Notes: generated from the letters alone by a model not told the origin. A stretch of DNA of 64,000 nucleotides from Cristatella mucedo (GCA_009760855.2 WPIO01000070.1:877501-941500); one strand, 5' to 3'; positions 43,816 to 53,610 are shown, counted from the stretch's first letter. Made by a program: numbers and translations.

Positions 43816-44706
43816 GATCATTAGGGCCGACGGGCGGGTGGACGCTGTGAGCGCTCGTTCTAATAAGTCTGAAATTTCTAATCTGACCGACACAGGTCTG
43901 CATGTTAGAAATCTGAACAACTACACTGGTGAAATACATTATACAATTTGCCTTACCGACCTGGTGTACTCATTGCAAGTATGCAGAACAGTGTCCAAAT
44001 TAGGTGCTTTACAAGTGTGCACACTCAGAGGTTTCTTAATCCACTTTATTTATCCAAACTATGTTCTTAGCTGCACTACGCAACATGTAGCTAAACATGC
44101 TGAACGCTAAAACTGTGACGTCTGCACGAACACCGGCATCCGGGTATTTTCTATTTGCCTATGCATTGCTGCATATGCGCTATAAACATGTTTTAGTGGA
44201 ACTGAACAAATTGACCACCCAACCCTGGTCTTGCCGAACCGCTTGCCTGCTATGACTTCAAAAGGCTCTGTTACTCACACAGTAAATTTACAAGTAAATG
44301 TTATTGACATGGTAAATGTATTTGATGTGTAAATGGGAGCAAAGCAGTGAATTTTCAAAACATGCTTTGGTTGAAAGAGCATAGATCTGTAGATGGAGTA
44401 GTAGCGATATAAAAATTGCTTCCAGTAAAATGGCAATAATAATAATATTCTGTACAACAGGCGTACAAGAAACACTGTAAGAAACGACAGGCAAACAAGA
44501 CAACAATAATTCTATAGGAGCGAAAATCCTGGAATGCTAGTGCCAGACGGCACGCCCAGTTTACAGCTGCATTGTCTGTCAAATTATCCGCACGCCAAGT
44601 TTCACTGATCGGATCGAGTGAGAATAGCCTAGCTAGACAATTCGCACTTACTTTATGTTAAACTCCGTAATTCTTAAATAAGCTGGGGGCTATTTTTTTC
44701 TTTGTT
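43816..44706. other. Unassigned intronic sequence
   Basis: Within the astacin intron between exons 2 and 3. No family motif found, though a minus-strand frame without ATG stays open for about 60 codons around 44110-44275. Confidence 0.4.
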
Positions 44707-46247
44707 TCCTATCAAAGACACTGGAACGGGTCGTGGCAGACCAGCTGAACTCATTTATCGAAACCTCACACCTTGCTAGTAAGTTCCAGTCTGGCTTTAG
44801 AGATAATCACTCCACAGAGTCAGCATTGCTTAGGGTGTACAACGACCTACTTAGGAATGCAGACATGGGTAGAGTGTCTCTTCTTGTTTTGCTCGATCTT
44901 TCGACAGCTTTTAACACCATCGATCACAAAGCTCTTCTAGAGCGCCTCTCATCTCGCCTGGGCATCACTGGCACTGCTCTGCAGTGGTTCAGGTCCTATC
45001 TCAGTGGGAGACTCCAGAGTATTGACGTGAATGGATAAAGACCATCTGAAGTACCTCTGAAATATGGAGTACCTCAGGGCTCTGTGCTAGGTCCGGTTCT
45101 TTTCACGGTTTAAACTCTCCCTCTTGCTGATGTGATTGCCAAGCACAATCTAGGCTTTCACTTCTATGCGGATGACACTCAGTTGTACCTTTGCTTTGAT
45201 CCCTCCCAGCCTTCGAGCACCTCAAATTCTCTAAACTCACTTCATGCATTCGCACATGGAGGGCAGCATATTTTGCAAAACAAAACGATGACAAAACCAA
45301 CTTACTAGTTATGGGCAAACCCAGTGTGATTCAGAGATTGGAAAGGCTGACGCTCAAAATTGCCTCCGCCAGCATATCTCAAGTTGAATCAGCTCAAAAT
45401 CTAGGTGTCATATTGCAAAGCGACCTCTCGTTAGACGACCATATCAGCTCCACAGTCAAATCTGCCTATTTTCAGCTTCATAATATTGCTAAAATTCGGG
45501 CTTGTTTAGATAAGGATACCACGTCCAAGTTGGTCCATGCATTCGTGACATCTCGTCTCGACTTCTGCAACTCACTGCTTACTGGCCTACCAGCATGTGC
45601 GATCAAGCGATTGCAGCTGGTGCAAAACGCCGCAGCTAGGCTTGTCTGTCATGAGCATCACAGTTGCCACATTACATCACTTCTCGCCGACCTGCACTGG
45701 CTACCAGTCAAGCAACGGATTGACTTCAAGGTTTTGTCGATCACTTTTAGGTCCCTTCATTCTATGGCTCCAGCCTATCTCTCTGACATACTCCCCCATC
45801 AGGCCAAGCGTCGTACCACCCGCTTTTCGGAATCCAACAGTCTAGAAATACCTCGTACAAACCGTAAATCCTTTGGAGACCGTGCATTTAGTTCGTATGC
45901 TCCCAAAGCCTGGAACTGCCTCCCGACCTGCGTCCGAACATCCCCTGACCTGACCACATTTAAAAGGAACTTAGAAACACACCTATTTAGGACAGCATTT
46001 AGTGGGTCCCTGTGATTCGTCCTTGATGTGCTTATGCGTGCTGACACTGTGCATGCTGCCACTAACCACTTTTGCATGCTGACCCTGTGCATGTCACCGC
46101 TAACCATGCTATTTATTTTGTTTGTTTTTCAAGCATGATTTTACTTAATATTCAATTGCATTTCCCTTTGCAGCAAATGTAAAGCGCCTAGAAAGAGATT
46201 AAGTTCTCTGAGGGCGCTTTATCAAGTACATTATTATTATTATTTGT
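44707..46247 (+). mobile_element. LINE-A copy, 5' truncated (1.5 kb), in an astacin intron
   Basis: Starts in SKTLERVVADQLNSFIETS of the RT, includes LLDLSTAFNTIDH, GVPQGSVLGPVLF and FYADDTQLYLCF, and ends in the 3' UTR, hairpin and (ATT)n at 46231-46245. The palm D is changed in AFNT. TAA codons (near 45037 and 45112) and a deletion around 45240 kill it. It is antisense to the astacin gene. Confidence 0.95.
45311..46015 (+). pseudogene. LINE-A RT C-terminal remnant (234 codons)
   Basis: Open from MGKPSVIQRLERLTLKI to the natural end KRNLETHLFRTAFSGSL, so the true ORF stop is kept. The catalytic palm is upstream and disrupted. It is nearly identical in layout to 18700-19420. Confidence 0.9.
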
Positions 46248-46491
46248 AAATTAACGGCAAGGCCATCGGATAATCAGTCGGGTTTTGGTCGCGAAATCAG
46301 ATGCTCAAAGATTTATCTCGAGACGAAAATACGATCGCAATAGGAATGAGGTTACGCAAGCAAGTACATCGCGAGAAAAACTGACGAGGGACTCTGAAGC
46401 ATCTTTTTTAAAAAGGTGACGTACCTTTAACGGCGAATCAGCGAATCAGCAGACAGAGAAAACACGGAGTCGGCGAGAGTCGTGTACGTAC

Positions 46492-46564
46492 CTCGGTCGC
46501 ACAGGTGGGCGAGAGTGCGATATAGCGTGCTCCAGGACCGTAACCAAGGAAAGCGTAGCAGCCG
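46492..46564 (-). CDS. Astacin-like metalloprotease, exon 2 (cysteine loop)
   Basis: 73-base minus-strand exon: acceptor TTGATCCTTGCAG, donor GAG/GTACGT (near perfect). One base completes the AG left by exon 1 to give Ser, then 24 codons: GCYAFLGYGPGARYIALS then PTCATE, joining exon 3 (MSAILHELGH) in phase 0. GC...C corresponds to the conserved disulfide loop just before the zinc site of astacins. The acceptor segment ATCCTTGCAGCGGC is duplicated 26 bases upstream. The large flanking introns hold many retrotransposons. Confidence 0.9.
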
Positions 46565-46682
46565 CTGCAAGGATCAAACTCAAATTGCCGCTGCAAGGAT
46601 TGAACATCTGGCCAGCGACGCTAACTCACCCAACGTATAGCCCCAGGACAAAAGTGCCATCGCGACTCACCGACGTTTCATG

Positions 46683-46735
46683 AAGAAGTCAGGATATGGT
46701 TAGTGGCAGCACGCGCAGTGTCGGCATGCAATACA
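46683..46735 (-). mobile_element. LINE-A 3' UTR scrap
   Basis: TATGGTTAGTGGCAGCACGCGCAGTGTC matches the minus strand of the LINE-A 3' UTR repeat region only. Confidence 0.6.
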
Positions 46736-46826
46736 ATTCGACGCGATTAAAGTGAAGCGGTATGTGCGAAGCCGTGCAGGTATCACTAGGACAGCAGAGC
46801 AGAGTTCTACTAGAGGATCGTACGTG

Positions 46827-47010
46827 AGCCGTGATGGCACACTAGGTAAGGCGGTTGCTTTCATGACCTCGGTCCCGAGGTCGTCGGTTCGATTCCTGCG
46901 GTGGGCGATCCTTTATCGCCACTGCAAGCGGTGGTTATAGCCTTAAAGGCTCTTCTGTCGCTATACAAAACAGGCTGTTTAATCAACTAGGATTTATATA
47001 TTTATTTTTA
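46827..47010 (+). mobile_element. SINE-B, well preserved
   Basis: GTGAGCCGTGATGGCACACTAGG head (A box), CCTCGGTCCCGAGGTCG, GGTTCGATTCC B box, TTATCGCCACTGCAAGCGG, CTCTTCTGTCGCTATACAAAA and an AT-rich tail near 46985-47010. It is a good reference copy for the family. Confidence 0.92.
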
Positions 47011-47504
47011 CGGTGGAGCCACAGCTACAGCGAGTCCATCAAGTCACTCATTGCAACGTGGACTCTTAAGCTGACCCGATAAAAAACGAAACGAAAGGAA
47101 AGCGGCCTGAAATGATCTGAGGTTAACTAAAGATTAAAAGCTGCTCAGAGATTAACTACTACGGAGAGCGCTTGGACGGGACCTTTTTGGAATGTTGTAG
47201 AGTTTTTCCAAGGGAGTAGTTTTTTCTTCACTATGAAGCTTGAGGGAGGGTGCTCTCTGATATGCTGCTACGCTGCTAACATGGTCTAAACTTTGTTATA
47301 CAATTTACAAAAATTAAAATTGTATCCTAGGATAAATCAGTTTTGATAGAGGTCAGAACGCTTAAGCTGCTAGGTTGCGACCGTTTTATTTTATACCGCG
47401 GTTGTACAGTGCGCATTTCCCAAAACCTATTAAACCCGTAAAGCTCCTTTGAGCATATTAATTTTCTCTACTGGAGAATTCTTGAAAAGTTGACAATGCA
47501 AAAA
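47011..47504. other. Unassigned intronic sequence
   Basis: Part of the first astacin intron. No recognised feature. Confidence 0.45.
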
Positions 47505-47650
47505 TTAGATGATCAAACACACTCATTCATATAGCGGCAGAAGAAGCCTTAAAGGCTTGCAGTGGTGAATAATGTATTGCTTGCTGCGGAACTCAAACCT
47601 ACTGCGACCTGGATCGTTTACTGCGAGTAACTTAACAGTGGGCTAAGAAC
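47505..47650 (-). mobile_element. SINE-B, degenerate
   Basis: GATCAAACACACTCATTCATATAGCGGCAGAAGAAGCC and a much altered tRNA-like part (GAACTCAAACC for the B box). Confidence 0.65.
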
Positions 47651-47799
47651 CAGGGGCTGTGATTAGGGCAATAGTCGCATGCTCTATTAAATCTGGTCAC
47701 TTTTAAAAAAGATCTAAGGAAAGAAGAGCATCAGCTCAGCAGACTTGACAAAATTACTTCAACCGACCGCAGCTAGCGGAATAGGAAGATAGAGGAACT

Positions 47800-48290
47800 G
47801 TTGTGTATTATCTCCGCCTGTAACTCCACGGAGCCACAAAGACTATGTGGGTGTTGCACAGGAGAGTTTTGTCTAGCGCACTCACAGCCTAAGTGGCTTT
47901 CGGTACGCATTCGGTAGCCAACAGAATTAATCTCGCGCAACAAAGGGAAAATGGGAAGAAGCATAGCAGGGTCAGGAGAGCATTTGATATACTGAGTAAA
48001 AATGGAAGTAGCAGCTCAGGACCGCTGGAAAGGATGTGCCTTAGTCGGCAGAAAGAGAGTAGTTGCCGTTGCGTAAGAATTGTGGAAGTGAGTTCCAAAG
48101 TCTTAGACCTGAAGAGCAAAAGCTTCTGTCGCCAACGGTCTTTAAGCGGAGGAATAAAACCGCTAATTCATTATGCATGCGGGCACGAGGAGGCTTAAGC
48201 TGGTGCACAGTCTAGCTTGGTATGGAGGACCCCAGCCGTGGCGGAGGGCCGTGTGGGTCAATGTACCATTGAAACCCTGTTTTCCGGAGT
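47800..48290 (-). mobile_element. LINE-D 3' region
   Basis: Minus-strand 3' UTR (CTCCGCCTGTAACTCCACGG, CTCACAGCCTAAGTGGC) and coding end (SFCRLRHILSS frame region), followed by a GTATGGAGGACCCCAGCCGTG segment also present at 63485. The ACATT tail itself is lost. It lies in the first astacin intron. Confidence 0.8.
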
Positions 48291-48671
48291 AGCGATAATC
48301 TCAGTTATGGTTGGGCTAAGTTTGTCTGCCAGTGAAGACCAATAAGAAGATAGCACAGGGTCGTCAGGAAACGAGCAATTTTTACTGTACCTTATTAAGG
48401 GAGCCACGTCGGATACAAAAACCTTGGAAATCTCTTAAGGTAGGTCACATGTTGAGATTCAACAATTGCTTTAGTCGGAGGGGCTTTATGGAGGTGCGAA
48501 TGTGCACAATCCTTTCAGTGAAGAAGGCTGAAAACTTGTCGGCTGAACCGTCGGCTTAACCGTTCTAGGAAGTGAGACCTCTCAGAAAATTGGCCAGCAT
48601 TTGTTTTACGATTTTACACATCTTAACAAGTTAGCTGAGACTGCAATTGGTTAAAGCTGGGCACATACTAT
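48291..48671. other. Unassigned intronic sequence
   Basis: No clear family; might be further LINE-D sequence too diverged to recognise. Confidence 0.35.
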
Positions 48672-49514
48672 AGAATGTCATGTTCCAAAGTGACCTCTCG
48701 TTAGACGACCACATCAGCTCCAAAATCAAGTCTGCCTACTTTCAGCATTGCTAAAATTTGGGCTTGTTTAGATAAGGATACCACGTGTAAGTTGGTCCAT
48801 GCATTTGTGACATCCTGTCTTGACTTCTGTAACTCACTGCTTGCTGGCCTACCGGCATGTGCAATCAGGCGCTTACTTCTGGTGCAAAACTCTGCAGCTA
48901 GGCTTGTCTGTCGTGAGCGTCGCAGTTGCCACATCACACCACTTCTCGCCGACCTGCACTGGCTCCCAGTCAAGCAACGGATTGACTTCAAGGTTTTGTC
49001 GATCACTTTTAGGTCACTTCATTCTTTGGCTCCAGCCTATCTCTCAGATATACTACCCCATCAGGCCAAGCATCATACCACCCACTTTTCGGAATCCAAA
49101 AGTCTAGAAATACCTCTTACAAACCTTAAATCCTTTGGAGACCGTGCATTTAGTTCATATGCTCCCAAAGCCTGGAAATCCCTCCCGACCTGCGTCCGAA
49201 CATCCCCTGACTTGACCACATTCAAAAGGAACTTAAAAACACACCTATTTAGGACAGCATTTAGTGGGTCCCTGTGATTCGTCCTTGATGTGCTTATGCG
49301 TGTTAACACTGTGCATGCTGCCACTAACCACACTTGCATGCTGACCCTGTGCATGTCACCCCTAACCACGTTATTCATTTTGCTTATTTTTTAAGCATGA
49401 TTTTACTTACCATTTAATTGCATTTCCCTTTGCAGCAAATGTAAAGCGCCTAGAAAGAGATTAAGTTCTCTGAGGGCGCTTTATCAAGTACATTATTATT
49501 ATTATTATTATTAC
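48672..49514 (+). mobile_element. LINE-A copy, 5' truncated (0.84 kb), in an astacin intron
   Basis: Begins in VMFQSDLSLDDHISS, includes the C-terminus, the full 3' UTR, hairpin (49441-49484) and (ATT)n at 49490-49514. It is well preserved and antisense to the gene. Confidence 0.95.
48792..49277 (+). pseudogene. LINE-A RT C-terminal remnant (161 codons)
   Basis: Open from VHAFVTSCLDFCNSLLAGL to the natural end FRTAFSGSL. The upstream frame is broken near 48750 by a small deletion (FQHC instead of FQLHNIAK). No catalytic residues. Confidence 0.88.
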
Positions 49515-50157
49515 ATATCATTACATTTTTAATTTTCTTCGTTGTTCGTCGTGTGTAAAACACAATGCACTTTATCTTTTGATGGTGACGTTAGGCAACA
49601 TATGGCAACTTTGGCATATGAGTTATTGAAGATTATTTGAAACCACCTTTACGAAATTCCCTGCACAACCGGAAAAAGTAGTTAAGCAGCGAGATGATTA
49701 TTAAAAACGCTAGTAGAAATCATTTATCCCAGAAACGTAGCTCGATTTTATTAATCTAATACGGATACTCTAATGTGAGTACCCATATTAGTATTAGTCT
49801 GGTTGCTGCCCCTACTTGACCCTTTTGCTTACAGGCTTTGATAACTTCTTCGTTCGCAGTTCATCCTGCTGTGGAAGTGGCTGTTTAACCGGGGTTACTA
49901 GTCACAGAATTACTTCAAGTGCAGTTGTTTGATCTTTTAGCTGGACGCCTCTCGGACAAAAAGTCGAAAATAAACACTTGCTAATAATGAACTCACTCGC
50001 GAGATTTCCCGTGCATGTATTTTGTTCGCGAAGCAAGAATTCGGCCCAAGAGGTTGGCTGCAAATAAGCTGCTGTTAAATAGCTTTATTTTGAATACAGC
50101 GTCGTGCTTTGAAGTGCCGTCTACTTCTTGCTGTAACTACTTTCTATAATAACAATG
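49515..50157. other. Unassigned intronic sequence
   Basis: First astacin intron; nothing recognised. Confidence 0.45.
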
Positions 50158-50305
50158 GCAATAATAATAATAATAATGCACTTGATAAAGCGCCATCAGA
50201 GAACTCAATCTCTTTCTAGGCGCTTTACATTTGCTGCAAAGAGAAACGCTATTGAATGGTGAGTGATATCATGCTTGATAAGCAACATGAATAACGTGGT
50301 TAACT
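50158..50305 (-). mobile_element. LINE-A 3' end
   Basis: (AAT)n, intact hairpin (CACTTGATAAAGCGCC..CTAGGCGC) and about 70 bases of 3' UTR. Confidence 0.9.
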
Positions 50306-50337
50306 AATGCCTAAAGTTGCCATAACTCATATGCTAA

Positions 50338-50485
50338 AGTCGCCGAGCTGGTTTGGTCAAGCGGTTAAGGTGCTCGCCCCGACCAAGGTCTGACTGAGGT
50401 CGTGGGCTCGAGCCCTGAGGCATACGTGAAGCGCCTGAATAAAGATTAAGTTCTCTTGGGGCGCTATATAAATGAATTATATTAT
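50338..50485 (+). mobile_element. SINE-A, reference-quality copy
   Basis: Head GCCGAGCTGGTTTGGTC, GGTTAAGGTGCTCG, B-box-like GTGGGCTCGAGCCC and the tail AGCGCCTGAATAAAGATTAAG / TTCTCTTGGGGCGCTATATA ending AATGAATTATATTATT. It shows the tail shared with LINE-A very clearly. Confidence 0.93.
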
Positions 50486-50648
50486 TCAAACGAAAAACGC
50501 CTTAAAAACTTTAGCTGTTCTAAGCTGAGTTGCAAAGAAATTGAAAACCGTCAGTGAGTTGTACGGCGAAGTGAAGTAAAATCCTATTCATGAGCGCTCT
50601 CAAATTCACATTGCACAAAAGACCGCAACTATTAGAATACTCACATAC

Positions 50649-50766
50649 CTTGCGGAATGCGTGAACCAAATGTAGCTGACATCGGAAGGACGCTTTCGCC
50701 GAAACCGAACGCAAGTATTCGATTCCCAGATTCTCATGGCCGAGCTTATAAATTGCTGCTGCTTAG
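50649..50766 (-). CDS. Astacin-like metalloprotease, exon 1 identified (N-terminal catalytic subdomain)
   Basis: Minus-strand exon ending at the strong donor CAAG/GTATGT. It reads KQQQFISSAMRIWESNTC, then VRFRRKRPSD and VSYIWFTHSA, and leaves AG to be completed by exon 2. The pattern I..AM..WE..TCVRF..R is the classical N-terminal helix and strand block of astacins; the Cys is the partner of the final Cys in exon 5. The acceptor is probably TTCCAG at 50767, but in-frame AGs at positions slightly downstream are possible. The start of the catalytic domain and the prodomain are upstream and not resolved. Confidence 0.9.
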
Positions 50767-50895
50767 CTGGAAGTTCAACAGTTCAGCATGAACGCTGTGT
50801 CAGCAACACGGCGCACTAGTTACTACCCTTGCACAATCATACCAGACTAGGGGAAAGCAGTGTCCGCTAAATTACGAGAAGGTGACGGACGGGAT

Positions 50896-51111
50896 TCACG
50901 CGGGATAATTGAACGCATACGGATTAACGTGCGCTTTTTGCCGTAGGCCAATGAGAGACGTGACGGCAGCAGACAGAAGCTGTCCCCCCCGGAAGCTTAT
51001 AGTCACGCCGCCCTCCCAGCTGTGCAGCGCTACGAGCGGCGGAAGCTGAGCACAAACGAAAGGGCGGGACCAAAAAATGGCTTCCGGTGGCGAAAGTAAT
51101 GCCTGCAGCAT
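50896..51111 (-). CDS. Possible upstream astacin exon
   Basis: Just upstream of the confident exon on the same strand, an open frame has a good acceptor (TTTGTGCTCAG at about 51052) and reads LHSWEGGVTISFRGG, roughly like the W..G.VPY.F stretch that precedes the AM..WE block. The PY is absent and only weak donors exist, so joining in phase cannot be settled. Confidence 0.25.
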   Translation of the reverse strand: MLQALLSPPEAIFWSRPFVCAQLPPLVALHSWEGGVTISFRGGQLLSAAVTSLIGLRQKAHVNPYAFNYPA

Positions 51112-51224
51112 TAGCGGATTGCCTTGTCAGGCTCTGCGTCGAACCTGGAGATCAATTTTTGGACAGACTTGCTGATTAATTAATGTTAATTATGCAGATC
51201 GCGACTGAAAAACCCAGTTGGAAA

Positions 51225-51740
51225 AATACTAGCTTATTTAACAGCATTTTTTGCATAATAATAATAATAATAATAATTCACTTGATAAAGCGCCCTCAGA
51301 GAATTTAATCTCTCTCTAGGCGCTTTACATTTGCTGCAAAGTGAAATGCAATTGAATGGTAAGTAAAATTATGCTTGAAAACAAACAAAATGAATAATAT
51401 GGTTAGGGGTGACATGCACAGGGTCAGCATGCAAATGTGGTTAGTGGCAGCATGCACAGTGTCAGCACACATAAGCACGTGAAGAACGAATCACAGGGAC
51501 CCGCTAAATGCTGTCCTAAATAGGTGTGTTTTTAGGTTCCTTTTAAATGTGGTCAGGTCAGGAGATGTTCTGACGCAGGTCGGGAGGGAGTTCCGTAGCA
51601 ACAGAAGAGCCTTTACGGCTTTCACCACCGCTTGCAGCGGCAATAAGAAATCGCCCACTGCAGGATTCGAACCCACAACCTCGGGACTGAGGTCGCGAAG
51701 AGCGACCGCCTTACATAGTGCGCCATCATGACTCACCAAA
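51225..51740 (-). mobile_element. SINE-B split by a LINE-A 3' end
   Basis: SINE-B tail (AATACTAGCTTATTTAACAGC) at 51225-51255 and body plus head at 51593-51740 (CAACAGAAGAGCC, GGATTCGAACCC, CGCCATCATGACTCACC) flank a minus-strand LINE-A end. The order shows SINE-B is older than that LINE-A insertion. Confidence 0.85.
51256..51592 (-). mobile_element. LINE-A 3' end nested in SINE-B
   Basis: (AAT)7 tail, intact hairpin, complete 3' UTR and the last coding segment (TSPDLTTFKRNLKTHLF), ending at the RTSPTCV-coding part. Confidence 0.93.
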
Positions 51741-52029
51741 ACTTGAAAAACCTTGTTTGCTAAATTTTCCTTATGCTGATGCGATCAAATAAAAAATTAG
51801 AAATTTGCAGTTTTTCGATTACGAAAAAATACGCTATCCCAATTTCTGGAACTGTACTCTATTCGAATAAATAAAAATTTCTAAGCACGCCAAAAGCAAA
51901 ATACTATATGAGGAATCAATAGCCAAACAAATGGTGTATGCAGATAAAAAATATGTATGCAAGTACCCTATAGATACGCCACATAAATAACGGAGCGAGA
52001 AGGCTCGACGGCTCATTTCCAGTTTAGTC
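51741..52029. other. Unassigned AT-rich sequence
   Basis: Nothing recognised. Confidence 0.45.
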
Positions 52030-52450
52030 GAACTTTAGTTTTAATCGGAGTCGTCGCGGCGGTGGGCGGGGCGGTCGCTGAAGCTGCGCGACCCTAAAGA
52101 GATCGCGTCGCGTCGCTTCCAAGCAGCACATCTGCTGGGCGCAGCTCTTTCAGAGAAGCGCCACGCCTTCGCGGCGGCGCCATTCGCCGACTGCCCAGCA
52201 AAGCTGTCAGTAAAGCTGCCCTATCGGTTTGCGCCTCTGTCGATGCCGCCGCAATCGCGGCGGCCTGCAGCACAGCGTTCAAGCGGAAACATCGCTGCGA
52301 CTGCGCGTGACATCTCAGTCGCTTGCGTTCAAAGAGCCGAGCTTACTGGGCTCTAGGGAATTGCTAGCGAGTTCCGGTCGTCCCTCGAAGCCACTTCGCT
52401 CTTCGACTTTCGCCGCTTTTTTACTCTATCGCGACTTTTTCAAATGTATT
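52030..52450. promoter_or_regulatory. CpG-rich block, possible promoter
   Basis: High CpG density with a GC-box-like GGTGGGCGGGGCGG at 52061-52074. Open frames on both strands here are probably composition effects. It could serve the astacin gene (transcribed leftward) or another gene. Confidence 0.35.
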
Positions 52451-53012
52451 TATTAGAAAGTTGATCGAGACAGTGAAAATGATGGAGCGTGCGCTCGGTT
52501 GTCTGAGTCAAGTATAAACCCGTGTATTATGACTAAAATTAAAACTAATCTACCTATGGAGAACTTTAGGCCCATGTATCCGAGAACCCCCGCAAATCTT
52601 TCAAGGCCAAGTGCAGCCGCTCGACCATTCGTTGTGTGTGGGCAAGAACTTTTACCCAAAAAATCGGGTGTGGTGAAACCAAGCCAGCCAATCTTAGCAT
52701 GCTGTTCACTGATTGGCCATTATAGCGTAATTAAATATAAAATAATAATAGTATTTGTAAATTCTACTAATGATACTATTTATAACGTCTAATAGGTCTT
52801 ATTTTCTCTTATTTTGTCTAGTATATTGGGTAATACGGTTGCAATTGTGATTACAGGGGTGTTATTTCATGTCCAGAGGGCTCTAATGTTACTAAAAACC
52901 GTATTTAGAGGGCCGGGAACAGATTCTCTAACTACAATAATGGTTGGTTTAAAAGTAAAGAAGTAAAGAAGAATGGCACGATCGGCACGACCCCACCACT
53001 CCCCTTTGGAAC
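52451..53012. other. Unassigned sequence
   Basis: No recognised gene or repeat. A plus-strand frame at 52499-52792 has no domain. Confidence 0.45.
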
Positions 53013-53016
53013 GGGC

Positions 53017-53058
53017 AGTTTCAGTTTCAGTTTCAATTTCAGTTTCAGTTTCAGCTTC
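53017..53058 (-). promoter_or_regulatory. Tandem GAAACT array (ISRE/IRF-like)
   Basis: Seven AGTTTC-type hexamers head to tail (five perfect, AATTTC and AGCTTC variants). On the minus strand this is (GAAACT)n, matching GAAANNGAAANN, the consensus for interferon-regulatory-factor sites. It is also a simple repeat, so function is only a hypothesis. Confidence 0.4.
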
Positions 53059-53341
53059 GTTTCAGCGCGCTGCTCCACGCTGCACTGTGCGCGGCGGCGG
53101 TGACCCAGGGTGCCCGTCGTGGCTCCAAAAAGACGCACGATCGAGGCAGGTGCACGAGCGCGAAGGTTCTCGCGGGACTCAGTTCTTCTGTTCGCTGACA
53201 GCCCGTTAAATTACACATCCCCGGATAGCATTTTAACCTAGTCTTAAAAAATGACCTAATACAGAACATTCTCTTTCATAGGTCGATAAACCCGAGGTTT
53301 GATGCGGAGAGTTCGAGGGCGCAGCTACGAGCGAGCGCCTT

Positions 53342-53371
53342 AGACATGCTTAGACATGCCTAGACATGCCT
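53342..53371 (+). promoter_or_regulatory. Triple p53-family response element
   Basis: Three directly abutting decamers: AGACATGCTT, AGACATGCCT, AGACATGCCT. Each matches RRRCATGYYY in all ten positions, with no spacer. Two half-sites make a full p53-family site; here there are three. It lies in a CpG-rich block with no confirmed gene. Confidence 0.5.
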
Positions 53372-53518
53372 GAGAATCCCGCATCGAACTCGAATGGCAC
53401 TTCCGCATTAGGCCACGTATCGAAGATGGCCGATCTCTTCGAAAGTCGCCTAAAACGCAGAAAAGCAGAGGTTTAACGCTTGCACCACTGTCGGCGCGGC
53501 GCTACTCGAGGAGCACTC

Positions 53519-53610
53519 ATGGCGCATCCAGCCACGTATATCCGGCGAGTGCACCAAAAAGCGATACTATTGGCTTGCGAGAGCGAAAACGAGGATGCGG
53601 ATGTCATGAG
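53519..53610 (+). CDS. Possible first exon downstream of the p53-type element
   Basis: ATG in good context followed by 30 codons (MAHPATYIRRVHQKAILLAC then ESENEDADVM) up to a donor-like ATGAG/GTCGGT. The frame could also simply read on to a stop at 53668. No family recognised; offered only as a candidate. Confidence 0.2.

Noticed and set aside
46540-46672. Third SINE on the minus strand (GGATTGAAC as B box)
   Set aside because: Most of the interval is the astacin exon and its acceptor; only the last 20 bases resemble a SINE-B head.
46827-46900. Functional tRNA gene
   Set aside because: The A and B boxes belong to SINE-B; the acceptor stem does not pair and several copies have the same flanking body.
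52932-53138. KLKLKLKL-rich frame
   Set aside because: Translation of the AGTTTC hexamer array; no start context or domain.
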